Notes: a model not told the origin generated them from the letters alone. 64,000 nt of DNA from Methylobacterium sp. WL1 (GCF_008000895.1 NZ_CP042823.1:2483001-2547000), one strand, 5' to 3'; positions 18,645-30,532 are shown, counted from the stretch's first letter. Numbers and translations are program-made.

Positions 18645-20096
18645 TCACGGGGCGGCGGCCATTCCGCGCCGCGCCGGGTCGACCGCGTAGCGGGCTTTCA
18701 GCACATCGACAATCCGCCCCATGCGGCTGCCGTTCGATCCCTTGACCATCACGGCATCGCCGGACCGGAGGTTGCGGGTCAGCGGCTCGATCAAGTCGGC
18801 TGCGGTGTCGGCGACGCCGCCGCGGCGGCTCACCGGCAGCGCTTCGAACAGGTGGCGCATCAGCGGCCCGGAGGCGAAGACCAGGTCGATCCGGGCGGCC
18901 TCGATCGCATCGGCTAGGCCGCGATGCAGGTCGTGGGAGGTCGCGCCGAGTTCCAGCATGTCGCCCAGCACCGCGATGCGGCGGCCGCGCGGGCCGGTCT
19001 CGATGCCGGCGAGCGTCGCGATCGCGGCTCGGACCGAAGCCGGGTTGGCGTTGTAGCTCTCATCGACCAGGTAGGCGGTGCCGCCGTCGATCTCGAGGGC
19101 GGTGCGCTCGCCGCGCCCAACTGGCGGACTCAACCCGGCGAGCGCCAGGGCCGCCTCTGCGAGATCGGCGCCGAGCGCGTGGACCACCGCCATCACGCCC
19201 AGCGAGTTCAGCGCCGCATGCCGCCCGGCGGTTCCGAGCTTGTAGGTGACGGGCTGCCCCATCACGACGGCGTCGACCACCGACAGGTCGGGGCGCAGCA
19301 CGATGGTCTGGGCGCGCACGTCCGCGTCCGGATGCTCGCCGAAGCTGACGACCCGGCCCGCGCGCGACGCCCGCGCATGGGCGATCAAGCGGTCGTAATG
19401 CTCGCCGTCGCGATTGATGATCGCCACGCCGCCGGGTTCGATGCCGGAGAAGATCTCGCCCTTGGCGTCCGCGATGGCTGCGACCGAGGCGAAATGCTCG
19501 ATATGCACCGGCTCGACCGTGGTGATCAGCGCGATGTCGGGCCGGACCTGGGCGGTCAGCGGCACGATCTCGGCCGGGTGGTTCATGCCGATCTCGAACA
19601 CGCCGTAGCGGGTGGCACGCGGCATCCGGGCGAGCGTAAGGGGCACGCCCCAATGGTTGTTGTAGGAGGCTGCCGAGGCGTGGGTCTCGCCCTGCCCCGC
19701 CAGCACGTGGCGAAGGGCCTCCTTGGTCCCGGTCTTGCCGACTGAGCCGGTCACCGCCACGACCTTTGCGTCGGTGCGCGCCCGGGCGGCTTCGCCCAGA
19801 CGGGTCATGGCGGTCAGGACCGGGTCCGCCCCCGATTCCGGGACCGCCAGCACCGGGCCGTGGGCGGTCAGATCCGTGGCGCGGGCCTCGCTGACCACGG
19901 CGGCGCCGGCGCCGCGCCCGAGGGCGCTCGCGACGAAGTCGTGGCCGTCGCGCGCTTCGCCTCTGATGGCGAAGAACAGGTCGCCCGGCTGCAGCGTGCG
20001 GGTGTCGATCGACGCGCCGCCGATCGGGCGCCCTTCGCCGAGCAAGCGCCCGCCTGTGGCGGTTTCGAGTTCGTCGCGGGTCCAGAGTGCAGTCAT
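18645..20096 (-). CDS. murF: UDP-N-acetylmuramoyl-tripeptide--D-alanyl-D-alanine ligase MurF
   Basis: MurF adds the D-Ala-D-Ala dipeptide to complete the peptidoglycan precursor. The 483-aa protein shows the ligase P-loop AVTGSVGKTGTKEAL, SYNNHWGVPLTLAR, GMNHPAEI, and LVDESYNANPASVRAAI, which are MurF signatures. It lies 31 bp after murE and shares its strand and direction. Confidence 0.96.
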   Translation of the reverse strand: MTALWTRDELETATGGRLLGEGRPIGGASIDTRTLQPGDLFFAIRGEARDGHDFVASALGRGAGAAVVSEARATDLTAHGPVLAVPESGADPVLTAMTRLGEAARARTDAKVVAVTGSVGKTGTKEALRHVLAGQGETHASAASYNNHWGVPLTLARMPRATRYGVFEIGMNHPAEIVPLTAQVRPDIALITTVEPVHIEHFASVAAIADAKGEIFSGIEPGGVAIINRDGEHYDRLIAHARASRAGRVVSFGEHPDADVRAQTIVLRPDLSVVDAVVMGQPVTYKLGTAGRHAALNSLGVMAVVHALGADLAEAALALAGLSPPVGRGERTALEIDGGTAYLVDESYNANPASVRAAIATLAGIETGPRGRRIAVLGDMLELGATSHDLHRGLADAIEAARIDLVFASGPLMRHLFEALPVSRRGGVADTAADLIEPLTRNLRSGDAVMVKGSNGSRMGRIVDVLKARYAVDPARRGMAAAP

Positions 20097-20127
20097 GTCA
20101 GCCCCCGGTCACCATCTGGCCGCGCCA

Positions 20128-21588
20128 TCAGCGTGCGGCCTCGGCGATGGCGGCGCGCAGGACCTCGTGGTCCGAGAACGGCAGCGTCCGATCTCCCACG
20201 ATCTGGCCGGTTTCATGGCCTTTGCCGGCGACGACCAGCACGTCGCCGGGTCCGAGCCGCCGCACGGCCGAGCCAATCGCCTCGGCCCGGTCGCCGATTT
20301 CGTCCGCATTGGGCGCCGCCGCCAGGATCGCCCGCCGGATCGCGTGGGGTTCCTCCGTGCGGGGATTGTCGTCGGTGACGATCACGACATCCGCCAGGCG
20401 CTCTGCGATCGCCCCCATCAGCGGGCGCTTGCCCCGGTCGCGGTCGCCGCCGCAGCCGAACACCACCATGAGCCGGCCGGACGCGAACGGCCGCAACGCG
20501 GTCAGCACGCTCTCTAGTGCCTCGGGCTTGTGGGCATAGTCGACCAGGCACAGGCCGCCCCCCGCCTCGCCGATCCGCTCCATCCGGCCGGGTACGCCGG
20601 TGAGGTGGCTGAGGGCCGCGAACACGCCGTCCGGGTCGGCGGCGCCGGCCGGGGTCGCGAGGGCCAGGCCGGCCGCCACCAGGGCGTTCTCGACTTGGAA
20701 GTCGCCGACGAGAGGAAGGCGCACCGTGCGGGTCACACCCTCATGCAGAAGCGTGATCGCCTGGGTGAAGCCGTCGGTCCCCGTTGAGACGAGGCGGATA
20801 TCCGTTCCCGCCCGTCCGACCGTGCGGACCGACCGCCCTGCGCCCTCAGCCGCCGCGATCACCCGCTCGGCATAGGCGCCGTCGGCGTTGACGATCGCCG
20901 GGCAGCCTTGCGGCAGCAAGTCGGTGAACAGGTGCAGCTTGGCCGCCAGGTACTCCTCGATGCTGGCGTGATAATCGAGGTGGTCGCGGCCGAGATTGGT
21001 GAAGCCGGCTGCCGCGAGACGCACGCCGTCGAGGCGGCGTTGCTCGATCCCATGGGAGGACGCTTCCATGGCGAGGTCCGTGACGCCCTCGCGAGCGAGC
21101 CTGGCCAGGGTCTGGTGCAGCGTCACCGGGTCAGGGGTCGTCAGCGAGCCGTATTCCGCACCGCGATCGGTGACGATCCCGACGGTGCCGAGGCTCGCGG
21201 CGTCGCGGCCGAGCCGGGACAGGATCTGACGGACGAAGTCGGCAACCGAACTTTTCCCCGCGGTGCCGGTGACCGCCAGGACGGTGGCGGGCTGTGCACC
21301 CGCAAGTCGCGCGGCGGCGAGCGCCAGCGCGCGGCGGGCATCCGCCACGGCGATCCAGGCGACCGCCTCGGGCAGGTCCGCGGGGCGGTCCCCCTCCCCG
21401 GCCACCGCGACGGCGCCGCGTGCGGCGGCCTGCGCGGCGAACAGGCGGCCGTCGGCCTTCGTGCCGGGCACCGCGACGAACACGACGCCCGGCGCGACCT
21501 GCCGGCTGTCGGCGGTCAACGCCGACACGGTCTGGTCGGCGGATGGGCCGGCGATCTCCGGGAAAAGGTCCGCAAGCCGGGCGATCAT
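20128..21588 (-). CDS. murE: UDP-MurNAc-L-Ala-D-Glu--meso-diaminopimelate ligase MurE
   Basis: MurE adds meso-diaminopimelate to the growing stem peptide. The 486-aa protein has the P-loop VTGTAGKSSVADFVRQ, MEASSHGIEQRRLDG, and DDNPRTEEPHAI. The DNPR motif is the one that selects diaminopimelate over lysine. The ATG at 21588 (MIARLADLFPEIAG) gives the normal N-terminus; a longer reading would run back to the ftsI stop. Ten bases separate it from ftsI. Confidence 0.96.
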   Translation of the reverse strand: MIARLADLFPEIAGPSADQTVSALTADSRQVAPGVVFVAVPGTKADGRLFAAQAAARGAVAVAGEGDRPADLPEAVAWIAVADARRALALAAARLAGAQPATVLAVTGTAGKSSVADFVRQILSRLGRDAASLGTVGIVTDRGAEYGSLTTPDPVTLHQTLARLAREGVTDLAMEASSHGIEQRRLDGVRLAAAGFTNLGRDHLDYHASIEEYLAAKLHLFTDLLPQGCPAIVNADGAYAERVIAAAEGAGRSVRTVGRAGTDIRLVSTGTDGFTQAITLLHEGVTRTVRLPLVGDFQVENALVAAGLALATPAGAADPDGVFAALSHLTGVPGRMERIGEAGGGLCLVDYAHKPEALESVLTALRPFASGRLMVVFGCGGDRDRGKRPLMGAIAERLADVVIVTDDNPRTEEPHAIRRAILAAAPNADEIGDRAEAIGSAVRRLGPGDVLVVAGKGHETGQIVGDRTLPFSDHEVLRAAIAEAAR

Positions 21589-21598
21589 AGCCGCACCA

Positions 21599-23509
21599 TC
21601 ATGGGCCGCCCAACTGGTTGATGTGGTAGGCATTGAGCTTGACCATCTGAGGGAACGGTCGCACCGGCGGCTCGAATTGCGGCGGCAACCCCAGGATCGG
21701 GGCGACCCGCTCGATCACCTTGCCGGTGACGACGCCCGAGTTCCACGCCGCGGTGGCGTAGCCGCCCGATTCCGGCAGGCCCTGCGGCTCGTCCATGATG
21801 GTGATGAAGAGGTATTTCGGGTCGTTCATCGGCGCCGCCGCCATGAAGGTGGTGAAGAGGCGGTTGTGGATGTACCGCCCGCCGATCACCTTCTCGGCCG
21901 TGCCGGTCTTGCCGCCGACGAAGTAGTACGGGACCGCCGCCTTCTTGGCAGAGCCCTCGGCCGCGTTGAGGCGCATGATGTAGCGCATCGCCTCGGAGGT
22001 CTGGCCGGAGAGGACGTGCGTGGCGCGGGCCTTGTCTTCGGGCGCCGCCTTCAGGAAGGTCGGGGTGATCAGGTCGCCACCGTTGGCGATGGCGGCGACG
22101 GCGGCCGCGGCCTGGATCGGTGCCACCGCGATGCCGTGGCCGAATGCGATCGTGATCGTGTTGATCTCGGTCCAGCGGGATGGGACGATCGGGGCGGCGC
22201 TCTCGGGCAGCTCGGTGCGCAGCCGGTCGAGCAGGCCCATCTTCTTCAGGAAGGCCTTGTGGCCGGGCACGCCGACGCCGAGCGCCATCTTGGCCGAGCC
22301 GATGTTCGACGAGTGCGTGAACACCTCCGGCATGGTGATGACGCGGTTGGTGCCGTGATACTCGTGGATCTTCTGCCGGCCCCAGTTCAGCACGCCGCCG
22401 CGGGTGTCGAAGGTCGAGTTGACGTTGTACTTGCCGGAATCGAGGGCCATGGCCAGCGTCATCGCCTTGAAGGTCGAGCCCATCTCGTAGACGCCGACAT
22501 TCATGCGGTTGATGCGGTCGGGCGAGAGCGCGTCCTTCGGGTCGTTCGGGTCAAAGTCCGGCATCGAGACCAACGCGATGACCTCGCCGGTCTTGACGTC
22601 GAGGATCATCGAAGCGCCGGCCTTGGCCTTGAAGTGGTCGATGCCCCAGGCCAGCTCGTCGCGCACGGCGAACTGGGCGCGCAGATCGATGGACAGCTGC
22701 ACCGGCTTCAGGTCGGCCTGCTTGCTGACCAGCCCGAAGCTGTTGAGCGCCTGGAGGCCGGTCGAGTCGATGTACTTCTCCATGCCGGCGATGCCGACGC
22801 CGTCGAGATTGGTCGCGCCCAGGATGTGGGCGGCGGCGACACCGTTCGGGTAGACCCGCTTGTGGTCCGGCAGAAAGCCGATGCCGGGGATGCCCAGGCG
22901 GTGGACCTCGGCTTGTTGCTTCGGAGTGAGCTCGCGCTTCACCCAGACGAAGCCCGCGCCCTTCTTGTCCTTGCGCGAGGACAGCTTGGCGCGCAGCTCG
23001 GAGGCGTTGAGTTCCGGCAGGACCGCGGTCAGCAGCTCCACCGCCTCGTCCTTGTCGTAGATGTTTCCGGGCTCGGCGAAGACCGAGACGGTGCGGATGT
23101 CGGTGGCCAGGATCTCGCCGTTGCGGTCGACGATGTCGGGCCGGAACGCCGTCGAGGACGCGGCCGCGACCCGGTGCTCCTGGCTCGGCGGATCGCCGAA
23201 CACGGCCATCATCAGCAGCTTGGCCGAAATCGTCCCGAACACCCCGACGAACACCAGCCCGACTAAAGCGACGCGCATGTGCGAGCGCTCGATGGCGAGC
23301 CGGAACATGCTCCGCACGAACGCCTTGGCGCGGACGGCACGCATGTCCGGGTGCAGCGCCCGGGCGGCGGCCTCGAGCGCCGACGCATCCTGCTCCGACA
23401 CGGCGTAGTGCGCCGCCTCGTGGGCCGGTGCGTCGGTCTCCCGCACAGCGTGCTCCGAGATCTGCACCTCGGCAGCCGCGTCTCTGATCTGGTCGGCGTC
23501 TTCGGACAC
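21599..23509 (-). CDS. ftsI: Septal peptidoglycan transpeptidase FtsI (PBP3)
   Basis: FtsI cross-links septal peptidoglycan in the periplasm. The 636-aa protein has an unusually long cytoplasmic N-terminus of about 75 residues, one membrane segment (about 79-103), a dimerisation domain, and the transpeptidase motifs S345-T-F-K348, S400-S-N402 and K534-T-G536. It lies 6 bp after ftsL. The acidic N-terminal extension resembles that of related alphaproteobacterial homologues. No defect is seen. Confidence 0.95.
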   Translation of the reverse strand: MSEDADQIRDAAAEVQISEHAVRETDAPAHEAAHYAVSEQDASALEAAARALHPDMRAVRAKAFVRSMFRLAIERSHMRVALVGLVFVGVFGTISAKLLMMAVFGDPPSQEHRVAAASSTAFRPDIVDRNGEILATDIRTVSVFAEPGNIYDKDEAVELLTAVLPELNASELRAKLSSRKDKKGAGFVWVKRELTPKQQAEVHRLGIPGIGFLPDHKRVYPNGVAAAHILGATNLDGVGIAGMEKYIDSTGLQALNSFGLVSKQADLKPVQLSIDLRAQFAVRDELAWGIDHFKAKAGASMILDVKTGEVIALVSMPDFDPNDPKDALSPDRINRMNVGVYEMGSTFKAMTLAMALDSGKYNVNSTFDTRGGVLNWGRQKIHEYHGTNRVITMPEVFTHSSNIGSAKMALGVGVPGHKAFLKKMGLLDRLRTELPESAAPIVPSRWTEINTITIAFGHGIAVAPIQAAAAVAAIANGGDLITPTFLKAAPEDKARATHVLSGQTSEAMRYIMRLNAAEGSAKKAAVPYYFVGGKTGTAEKVIGGRYIHNRLFTTFMAAAPMNDPKYLFITIMDEPQGLPESGGYATAAWNSGVVTGKVIERVAPILGLPPQFEPPVRPFPQMVKLNAYHINQLGGP

Positions 23510-23515
23510 GGGTGA

Positions 23516-23929
23516 TTACCTCGAAGCGGTATTCGGGGTGCGAGTCGTGGTGACGGTGCGGGTGATCGAGCCGGTGGTGCGCGGCTCGATCCCGCCCTTG
23601 TCCTTGGGTGTCGCGGTCGCGGCGAGCAGCCGGCCGATCTCGTCGCCGCGCTCCGGGCGGGCGGGCAGGTCCGACAGGCGCGCCAGGTGGCTGGTCCCGA
23701 TCGGCTCCAGCGCAAGGTGCTTGTCCACCGCGGCCTGCAGCCGGTCCGGCCGGGTCAGGAGCTGCCACTCGGCGCGCAGGACCGCGATCGCCTGCCGCTC
23801 CTTGTGCAGGGCGGTCTGCAGCTTCGAGACCTGACCGCCCTGGTAGAGCGTGTCGTACTTGATCGAGTAGGCGTAGATCGCCGAGGCCACGAGGCCGGCG
23901 ACCGCCAGGAGGTTCAGCAGGCGGATCAT
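23516..23929 (-). CDS. ftsL: Cell division protein FtsL
   Basis: This 137-aa bitopic protein starts [20 protein letters not shown] (a single membrane segment) and continues with a heptad-rich coiled coil, [22 protein letters not shown], matching FtsL of the FtsQLB complex. The C-terminal tail is Thr/Arg-rich and probably disordered. Its ATG overlaps the rsmH stop codon as ATGA. Identification rests on topology plus position between rsmH and ftsI, as FtsL sequences diverge strongly. Confidence 0.88.
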   Translation of the reverse strand: MIRLLNLLAVAGLVASAIYAYSIKYDTLYQGGQVSKLQTALHKERQAIAVLRAEWQLLTRPDRLQAAVDKHLALEPIGTSHLARLSDLPARPERGDEIGRLLAATATPKDKGGIEPRTTGSITRTVTTTRTPNTASR

Positions 23930-24993
23930 CGGCGATGGCCCCCGCGGGCGGCGTCTGGCAGGCTCGCGAGCGCGTGGAGCGCCGCGAGCGGTTCGGGCAG
24001 ATCGGATTCGGTGCGCTCCGCGGCCCGGAGCTTGGCCGAGCGGGCGCGCGGGTTGCGGGCGATCTCGGCCTCGCCCGGCAGGACCGGACCCTTGGTGACG
24101 AGGCGGAAGCTGCGGATCGTCTCCGCTTGGCCGACCGGCAGGTGCCGCGAGCCTTGGGCGGCCCGGCCGCTGCGGGCGGCGAAGAACTGCTTGACGATCC
24201 GATCCTCGAGGGAATGGAACGTCACCACCGCGAGCCGTCCGCCCGGGGCCAGGACCCGCTCGGCGGCGTGGAGCGCCCGCACCAACTCGCCGAGTTCGTC
24301 GTTCACGGCGATCCGGAGGCCCTGGAAGGTCCGGGTCGCGGGATGGATGTGGCTGCCGGGCTCGACCCACACCACGCTGGCGACCAACTCGGCGAGCTGG
24401 GCGGTGGTCTCGATCCGGCCGCGGCGGCGGGCCTCGTGGATGGTCCGGGCCACGGCCCGCGAGCGCCGCTCCTCACCGTAATGATAGATGATGTCGGCCA
24501 GCACGGTCTCGTCGGCCTCGTTCACGAGGTCCGCGGCGCTAGGGCCGTCATTGCCCATCCGCATGTCGAGGGGGCCGTCGTTGCGGAACGAGAAGCCCCG
24601 CTCCGGGACGTCGAGCTGCATCGACGAGACGCCGATATCGAGCACGACTTGGTCGACGTGGCTTTCGCCGGCCTCGGTGAGCAACGCGTCGAGATCCCCG
24701 AACCGGCCCGGCACGAGGCGCAGGCGCCCGCCGGCCTCGCAGACCAGGGCCTGCCCGCCGGCGATCGCCAGCGGGTCGCGGTCGATGCCGATCACCTTGA
24801 GCGTCGGATCGGCCGCCAGCAGCGCGCGGGTGTATCCGCCGGCTCCGAAGGTGCCGTCGACGGCGAGGCCGCCCTCGAGCTTGAGCGACTCGACGACTTC
24901 GCCAAGCAGAACCGGCACGTGAGGCTGGGCGGATGCGGCAGGCCCGTCGCGGTGCGCGGACGCCGTCTCGGCCGGGGGGCGGCGCCGAATCAT
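23926..24993 (-). CDS. rsmH: 16S rRNA (cytosine(1402)-N(4))-methyltransferase RsmH
   Basis: RsmH methylates C1402 in the ribosomal P site using SAM. The 355-aa protein contains [27 protein letters not shown] (SAM loop), [18 protein letters not shown], and the C-terminal [15 protein letters not shown], all family hallmarks. The ATG at 24993 has GGCGAGG just upstream; a longer reading exists but lacks family similarity. It is the first protein gene of the dcw operon here. The usual mraZ gene is not found directly upstream. Confidence 0.96.
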   Translation of the reverse strand: MIRRRPPAETASAHRDGPAASAQPHVPVLLGEVVESLKLEGGLAVDGTFGAGGYTRALLAADPTLKVIGIDRDPLAIAGGQALVCEAGGRLRLVPGRFGDLDALLTEAGESHVDQVVLDIGVSSMQLDVPERGFSFRNDGPLDMRMGNDGPSAADLVNEADETVLADIIYHYGEERRSRAVARTIHEARRRGRIETTAQLAELVASVVWVEPGSHIHPATRTFQGLRIAVNDELGELVRALHAAERVLAPGGRLAVVTFHSLEDRIVKQFFAARSGRAAQGSRHLPVGQAETIRSFRLVTKGPVLPGEAEIARNPRARSAKLRAAERTESDLPEPLAALHALASLPDAARGGHRR

Positions 24994-25398
24994 GCGCGCC
25001 TCGCCGGGCCGGTGCGGGGACAATCGGGGGTTCGGCGCGATCCGGGGATTCCGGCGCGGATGCGGCTCGTGCGTCTCATGGTGCCCTGTGCCGGGCCGCG
25101 CGAGCGCGGCGCGCGTGACGGGAACGGCACCGGATGCGGAGCGCGCGAAACGCCGCGCACGGACGGGACCTGCAACTGTGCAGGTTACGTCCGGCGATCC
25201 GATACACGCCGTTGACGGGAGGATGCCGGGTATCATGGGCCTCGGAGGATCGTCAACGCGCGAGCCTGGCGCTGGCGAGCCGACCGATCTGACCCCGGTA
25301 CGGTTAACCGAAGGTTTTTACCGGGCGCGAATCTGGCGCCTCGCGGAGCTTGTAGAGCTCGTCCGCGATCGCCGCGCCGGAGGGGTCCGGGGGTGGTT
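24994..25398. other. Intergenic region between rnpB and rsmH
   Basis: No credible gene is seen in these 405 bases, and in particular no mraZ. The stretch should contain the dcw promoter on the minus strand. Near 25303-25320 it has a partial CtrA-like sequence (TTAA, 7 bases, then TTTT) and a GANTC site at about 25329; both are weak hints only. Confidence 0.5.
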
Positions 25399-25799
<401 letters not shown>

Positions 25800-25848
25800 G
25801 CGGGCAGATGCGCCCGCGCCGCCGTCCGGGTCAAGAGTCGCAGATGGA

Positions 25849-26289
25849 TTACCAGCTGCCGGTGTTCTCCATCGACGTCCAGGGCTCCTGCGGCTCCTTG
25901 GCGGCGCCCTTCTGCAGGATCTCGATCGAGATGCCGTCCGGCGACTTCACGAAGGCCATGTAGCCGTCGCGGGGCGGGCGATTGATGGTCACGCCCTTGT
26001 CCTGGAGCTGGGTGCAGAAGGCGTAGATGTCGTCGACCTGGTAGGCGAGGTGCCCGAAGTTGCGGCCGCCCGAATAGGTCTCCGGGTCCCAGTTGTAGGT
26101 CAGCTCGACCAGCGGCGACTTGGTCGCCTGTGCCCGCTCGACATCGCCTGGGGCGGCCAGGAAGACCAGGGTGAAGCGGCCCTTCTCGTTCTCGACGCGG
26201 CGGACTTCCTTAAGCCCGAACGCGCCGACGTAGAAGGCGAGCGCCCGGTCGAGATCGGCCACCCGGACCATGGTGTGCAGGTATTCCAT
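25849..26289 (-). CDS. gloA: Lactoylglutathione lyase (glyoxalase I)
   Basis: The 146-aa protein belongs to the VOC superfamily and would convert the methylglyoxal-glutathione hemithioacetal to S-lactoylglutathione. Metal ligands typical of GloA are present: H5 (MEYLHTMVRV), E62 (VELTYNW), H80 (NFGHLAYQVDD) and E123 (ISIEILQ). The NWDPETY and GRNFGHLA stretches are strong family signatures. It lies upstream of rnpB on the same strand and stands alone. Confidence 0.93.
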   Translation of the reverse strand: MEYLHTMVRVADLDRALAFYVGAFGLKEVRRVENEKGRFTLVFLAAPGDVERAQATKSPLVELTYNWDPETYSGGRNFGHLAYQVDDIYAFCTQLQDKGVTINRPPRDGYMAFVKSPDGISIEILQKGAAKEPQEPWTSMENTGSW

Positions 26290-26418
26290 CTGGCGGCTAT
26301 CCCTCTTTCGGAGCGAGGGCCGTCACGACGCCCTCAGCGGAAACGAACATGACCGGCGGGGCCGGCCTCCGTCCTAGCTAGAGCGCGCGTCCCCGGCCGA
26401 GTAGGCCACCCGGGCCGG

Positions 26419-27165
26419 TCATGGCTTGCCGATGCCGATATCGTCTGCCACCGCCCGCAGCCGCTCCGGCTCCCGCTCCTTACGCTCGCTGTAGCGGTCG
26501 ACGAGATAGTCGGCCCGCTCGCGGGTCAGCAGCGTGAACTTCATCAACTCCTCGCAGACATCGACCACGCGCTCGTACAGCGGCCCCGCCTTCATCCGGC
26601 CGGCCGCGTCGAACTCCCGGTAGGCCATGGGCACGGAGGATTGGTTGGGGATGGTGATCATCCGCATCCACCGCCCGAGCAGGCGCAGGCTGTTCACCGC
26701 GTTGAAGCTCTGCGAGCCGCCCGAGACCTGCATCACCGCCAAGGTGCGCCCCTGCGTCGGCCGCACCGAGCCTTCGCTGAGCGGTAGCCAGTCGATCTGG
26801 CTCTTCATCACGCCGGTGAGATTGCCGTGGCGCTCCGGCGAGACCCAGACCTGCCCCTCCGACCACAGCGACAGCGCGCGCAGTTCCTGCACCTTCGGGT
26901 GGTCGGCCGTGGCATCGTCGGGCAGCGGCAGGCCGTGCGCATCGTAGATCCGGACCTCGCCTCCCATGGCTTCGAGCAGGCGCGCCGCTTCCTGGGCCAG
27001 GAACCGGCTGAACGAGCGCTCGCGCAGCGAGCCGTACAGGATCAGGAAGCGCGGCGCGTGCGCATAGGGAAGCGCAATTGCAAGCTGCGCCGCGCTCGGC
27101 ACCGCGAAATGGGGGCGGCTGAGATTCGGGAGGCTGTCGTCGAAGGGCTGGGCGGGCTTGTCCAC
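26419..27165 (-). CDS. arsH: NADPH-dependent FMN reductase ArsH
   Basis: ArsH is a flavoprotein that oxidises trivalent organoarsenicals and protects against arsenic or oxidative stress. The 248-aa protein has the FMN-binding loop [20 protein letters not shown], then [20 protein letters not shown] and [18 protein letters not shown], all ArsH signatures. The start is GTG at 27165. It is transcribed divergently from arsR across 50 bp containing a likely ArsR operator, so both directions are probably derepressed by arsenite. Confidence 0.93.
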   Translation of the reverse strand: MDKPAQPFDDSLPNLSRPHFAVPSAAQLAIALPYAHAPRFLILYGSLRERSFSRFLAQEAARLLEAMGGEVRIYDAHGLPLPDDATADHPKVQELRALSLWSEGQVWVSPERHGNLTGVMKSQIDWLPLSEGSVRPTQGRTLAVMQVSGGSQSFNAVNSLRLLGRWMRMITIPNQSSVPMAYREFDAAGRMKAGPLYERVVDVCEELMKFTLLTRERADYLVDRYSERKEREPERLRAVADDIGIGKP

Positions 27166-27177
27166 GGTCAGGCATTC

Positions 27178-27193
27178 TCGTATGTTCGTACGA
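27178..27193. promoter_or_regulatory. Candidate ArsR operator
   Basis: The inverted repeat TCGTA-TGTTCG-TACGA (arms at 27178-27182 and 27189-27193) lies in the 50-bp gap between the divergent arsH and arsR starts. Its position and symmetry suit a dimeric ArsR repressor controlling both directions. The assignment is inferred. Confidence 0.55.
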
Positions 27194-27215
27194 TCGTCTG
27201 ATTGTAGAAACGAAA

Positions 27216-27566
27216 ATGGACGAACCGCAAGCCCTCGCGGCCTTCATGGCGCTTGGTCAGGAGCACCGATTGCGGGCGCTGCGGGCGCTGGTGAAGGCCG
27301 GCCCGGACGGCATGGCCTCCGGGGCGCTGGCCGGCGCCATCGGCGTGTCCGCCTCGACCATCTCCTTCCACCTGAAGGAGCTGCAGCAGGCTGGACTGAT
27401 CGGATCGCGCCGTGCCGGGCGCTCGATCATTTATAGTGTCGCCTATCCGGTTCTCGCCAGTTTGGTCGCATTCCTCATGACGGATTGCTGCCAGGGACAC
27501 CCGGAGATCTGCGCGCCCGCGCTCGCCGCCTGCGGCCCCGGAACCAACGAGGTGGACCATGCCTGA
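27216..27566 (+). CDS. arsR: Arsenite-responsive repressor ArsR
   Basis: This 116-aa winged-helix SmtB/ArsR-family protein has the recognition helix region [24 protein letters not shown] (residues 43-66). It lacks the classic ELCVCDL metal site but has C-terminal cysteines C91, C92, C99 and C106 ([10 protein letters not shown]). Those match ArsR types that bind As(III) through C-terminal Cys residues. It overlaps arsC by 8 bases and is first in the plus-strand ars operon. Confidence 0.92.
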   Translation: MDEPQALAAFMALGQEHRLRALRALVKAGPDGMASGALAGAIGVSASTISFHLKELQQAGLIGSRRAGRSIIYSVAYPVLASLVAFLMTDCCQGHPEICAPALAACGPGTNEVDHA

Positions 27567-27999
27567 TTGCGCCTTCGACGTGGTGATCTACCACAACCCG
27601 GATTGCGGCACCGCGCGCAACACCCTGGCGATGATCCGCAACGCCGGCATCGAGCCGCACGTCGTCGAGTACCTCAAGACACCGCCAGCCAGGGCACTGC
27701 TCGAGCAACTCCTTGCCCGCGCCGGCCTCTCGGTTCGGGATGCGCTGCGCGAGAAGGGCACGCCCTATGCCGAACTCGGCCTCGCCGACCCGGCCCTGAC
27801 CGACGCGCAGCTGCTGGATGCCATCCAGGCGCACCCGATCCTGCTCAACCGGCCGCTCGTGGTCAGCCCGAAGGGTGTCCGGCTGTGCCGGCCGTCCGAG
27901 CGGGTGCTCGAGCTGCTGCCGCAGCAGCAGGGCGCGGTCGTCAAGGAAAGCGGCGAGCCGGTGGTGGACGAAGTCGGCCGCCGCGTCGGTCTCGCCTGA
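27559..27999 (+). CDS. arsC: Glutaredoxin-dependent arsenate reductase ArsC
   Basis: ArsC reduces arsenate to arsenite using glutathione and glutaredoxin. The 146-aa protein has the active site NPDCGTARNTL with Cys16, the following PPARALLEQLL region, and NRPLVVSPKGVRLCRPSERVLELL with the conserved Arg residues. It starts inside the end of arsR, with GAGGTGG just before the ATG, so the two are coupled. Its product is the substrate of the adjacent ArsB pump. Confidence 0.95.
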   Translation: MPDCAFDVVIYHNPDCGTARNTLAMIRNAGIEPHVVEYLKTPPARALLEQLLARAGLSVRDALREKGTPYAELGLADPALTDAQLLDAIQAHPILLNRPLVVSPKGVRLCRPSERVLELLPQQQGAVVKESGEPVVDEVGRRVGLA

Positions 28000-28026
28000 C
28001 CCGGCGCCGGAAAGATCCCCGTCCGC

Positions 28027-29322
<1,296 letters not shown>

Positions 29323-29326
29323 TCCG

Positions 29327-30532
29327 GTGGCAGATCGGACCCGCCGCTGGCCGGTGATCTCCGCGCTGGGCGTCGTGCAGATCGTCGCCTGGGGCTCGAC
29401 CTACTACCTCCCGGCCGTGATGGCCGAGCCGATCGCCCGGGATACCGGATGGCCGCTGGCCTGGATCGTCGGCGGCCTGTCCCTCGGCCTGCTGGTTGCG
29501 GCGGTGGTGTCGCCGCGCGTCGGGAGCGTCATCCAGGCGCGCGGGGGGCGGCCGGTCCTGGCTCTGGCGGCCCTGCTGCTGGCGGCGGGCCTCACGGTGC
29601 TGGGCCTGTCCCCGACCCTGCCGGTCTTCCTGGCCGGTTGGCTGATCCTCGGCGTCGGCATGGGCTGTGGCCTGTACGATCCTGCCTACGCCACCTTGGG
29701 ACGCCTGTACCGCGCCGAGGCGCGGTCCGCGATCACGGCTCTGACGCTGGTGGGCGGCTTCGCCAGCACCGTGTGCTGGCCGCTCACGGCGTTCCTGGTC
29801 GCGCAGGTCGGCTGGCGGGGGACCTGCTTCGCCTATGCCGGCCTGCACATGACGGTGACGCTGCCGCTGGTCCTCGCGCTGATCCCGCCGGCCCCTCCCC
29901 CGGCGGTGGTGACGACCGGGCAAGGGGCGCCCGTCGTACCGCTGACGCCGCGGCAAGTCCGGGCCTTCCTGCTGATGGCCGGCGTGCTGGTGCTCGGCGG
30001 CACCATCATGGCGCTGGTCTCGGTGCACCTGCTGACCCTGCTGCAGGCCCGGGGCGTCACCCTCGCCACCGCCGTCGCGTATGGCGGCCTGATCGGGCCG
30101 TCGCAGGTCGCCGCGCGGCTGATCGAGATCGCCAACCGGGGCCGGCATCACCCGCTCTGGACGCTGACCGCCGCCTTCGCGCTGGTCGCCTGCGGGCTGC
30201 TGCTGCTGGCGTCGCACGAGCCGGTGATCGGCCTCGCCCTGATGATCTATGGGGCCGGCAACGGCGTCTACTCGATCGCGCGCGGTACCGTACCCCTCGT
30301 GCTGTTCGGGCCCGACCAGTATGCCGGGCTCGTCGGCCGGCTGGCCCGGCCCGCGCTGGTGGCTCAAGCTATTGCGCCGCCGCTCGGCGCCTTCCTGCTG
30401 GAGCGGATCGGGCCCGACGCCCTGTGGGGCCTGCTGGCGCTGCTCGCCGCCATCAACCTCGGCCTGATCGGCGGGCTGTGGCGGCTGAAGGGCGCGGCTC
30501 AGAATCGTCCCGGGTGCGGCACGACGCGCTGA
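29327..30532 (+). CDS. MFS transporter in the ars operon
   Basis: The 401-aa protein has 12 hydrophobic segments in the MFS arrangement, beginning after the short N-terminus VADRTRRWPVISALGVVQIV. The GTG at 29327 is 4 bases after the arsB stop and is the best start. Its substrate is unknown. Position at the end of arsR-arsC-arsB suggests export of an arsenic compound or related metabolite; MFS proteins such as ArsJ and ArsK occur in other ars operons, but no GAPDH gene, the usual partner of ArsJ, is next to it. Confidence 0.8.
   Translation: MADRTRRWPVISALGVVQIVAWGSTYYLPAVMAEPIARDTGWPLAWIVGGLSLGLLVAAVVSPRVGSVIQARGGRPVLALAALLLAAGLTVLGLSPTLPVFLAGWLILGVGMGCGLYDPAYATLGRLYRAEARSAITALTLVGGFASTVCWPLTAFLVAQVGWRGTCFAYAGLHMTVTLPLVLALIPPAPPPAVVTTGQGAPVVPLTPRQVRAFLLMAGVLVLGGTIMALVSVHLLTLLQARGVTLATAVAYGGLIGPSQVAARLIEIANRGRHHPLWTLTAAFALVACGLLLLASHEPVIGLALMIYGAGNGVYSIARGTVPLVLFGPDQYAGLVGRLARPALVAQAIAPPLGAFLLERIGPDALWGLLALLAAINLGLIGGLWRLKGAAQNRPGCGTTR

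Noticed and set aside
25303..25320. CtrA box upstream of rsmH
   Set aside because: Only one half matches (TTAA, 7 bases, TTTT), so it was not listed as a site, only mentioned as a weak hint.
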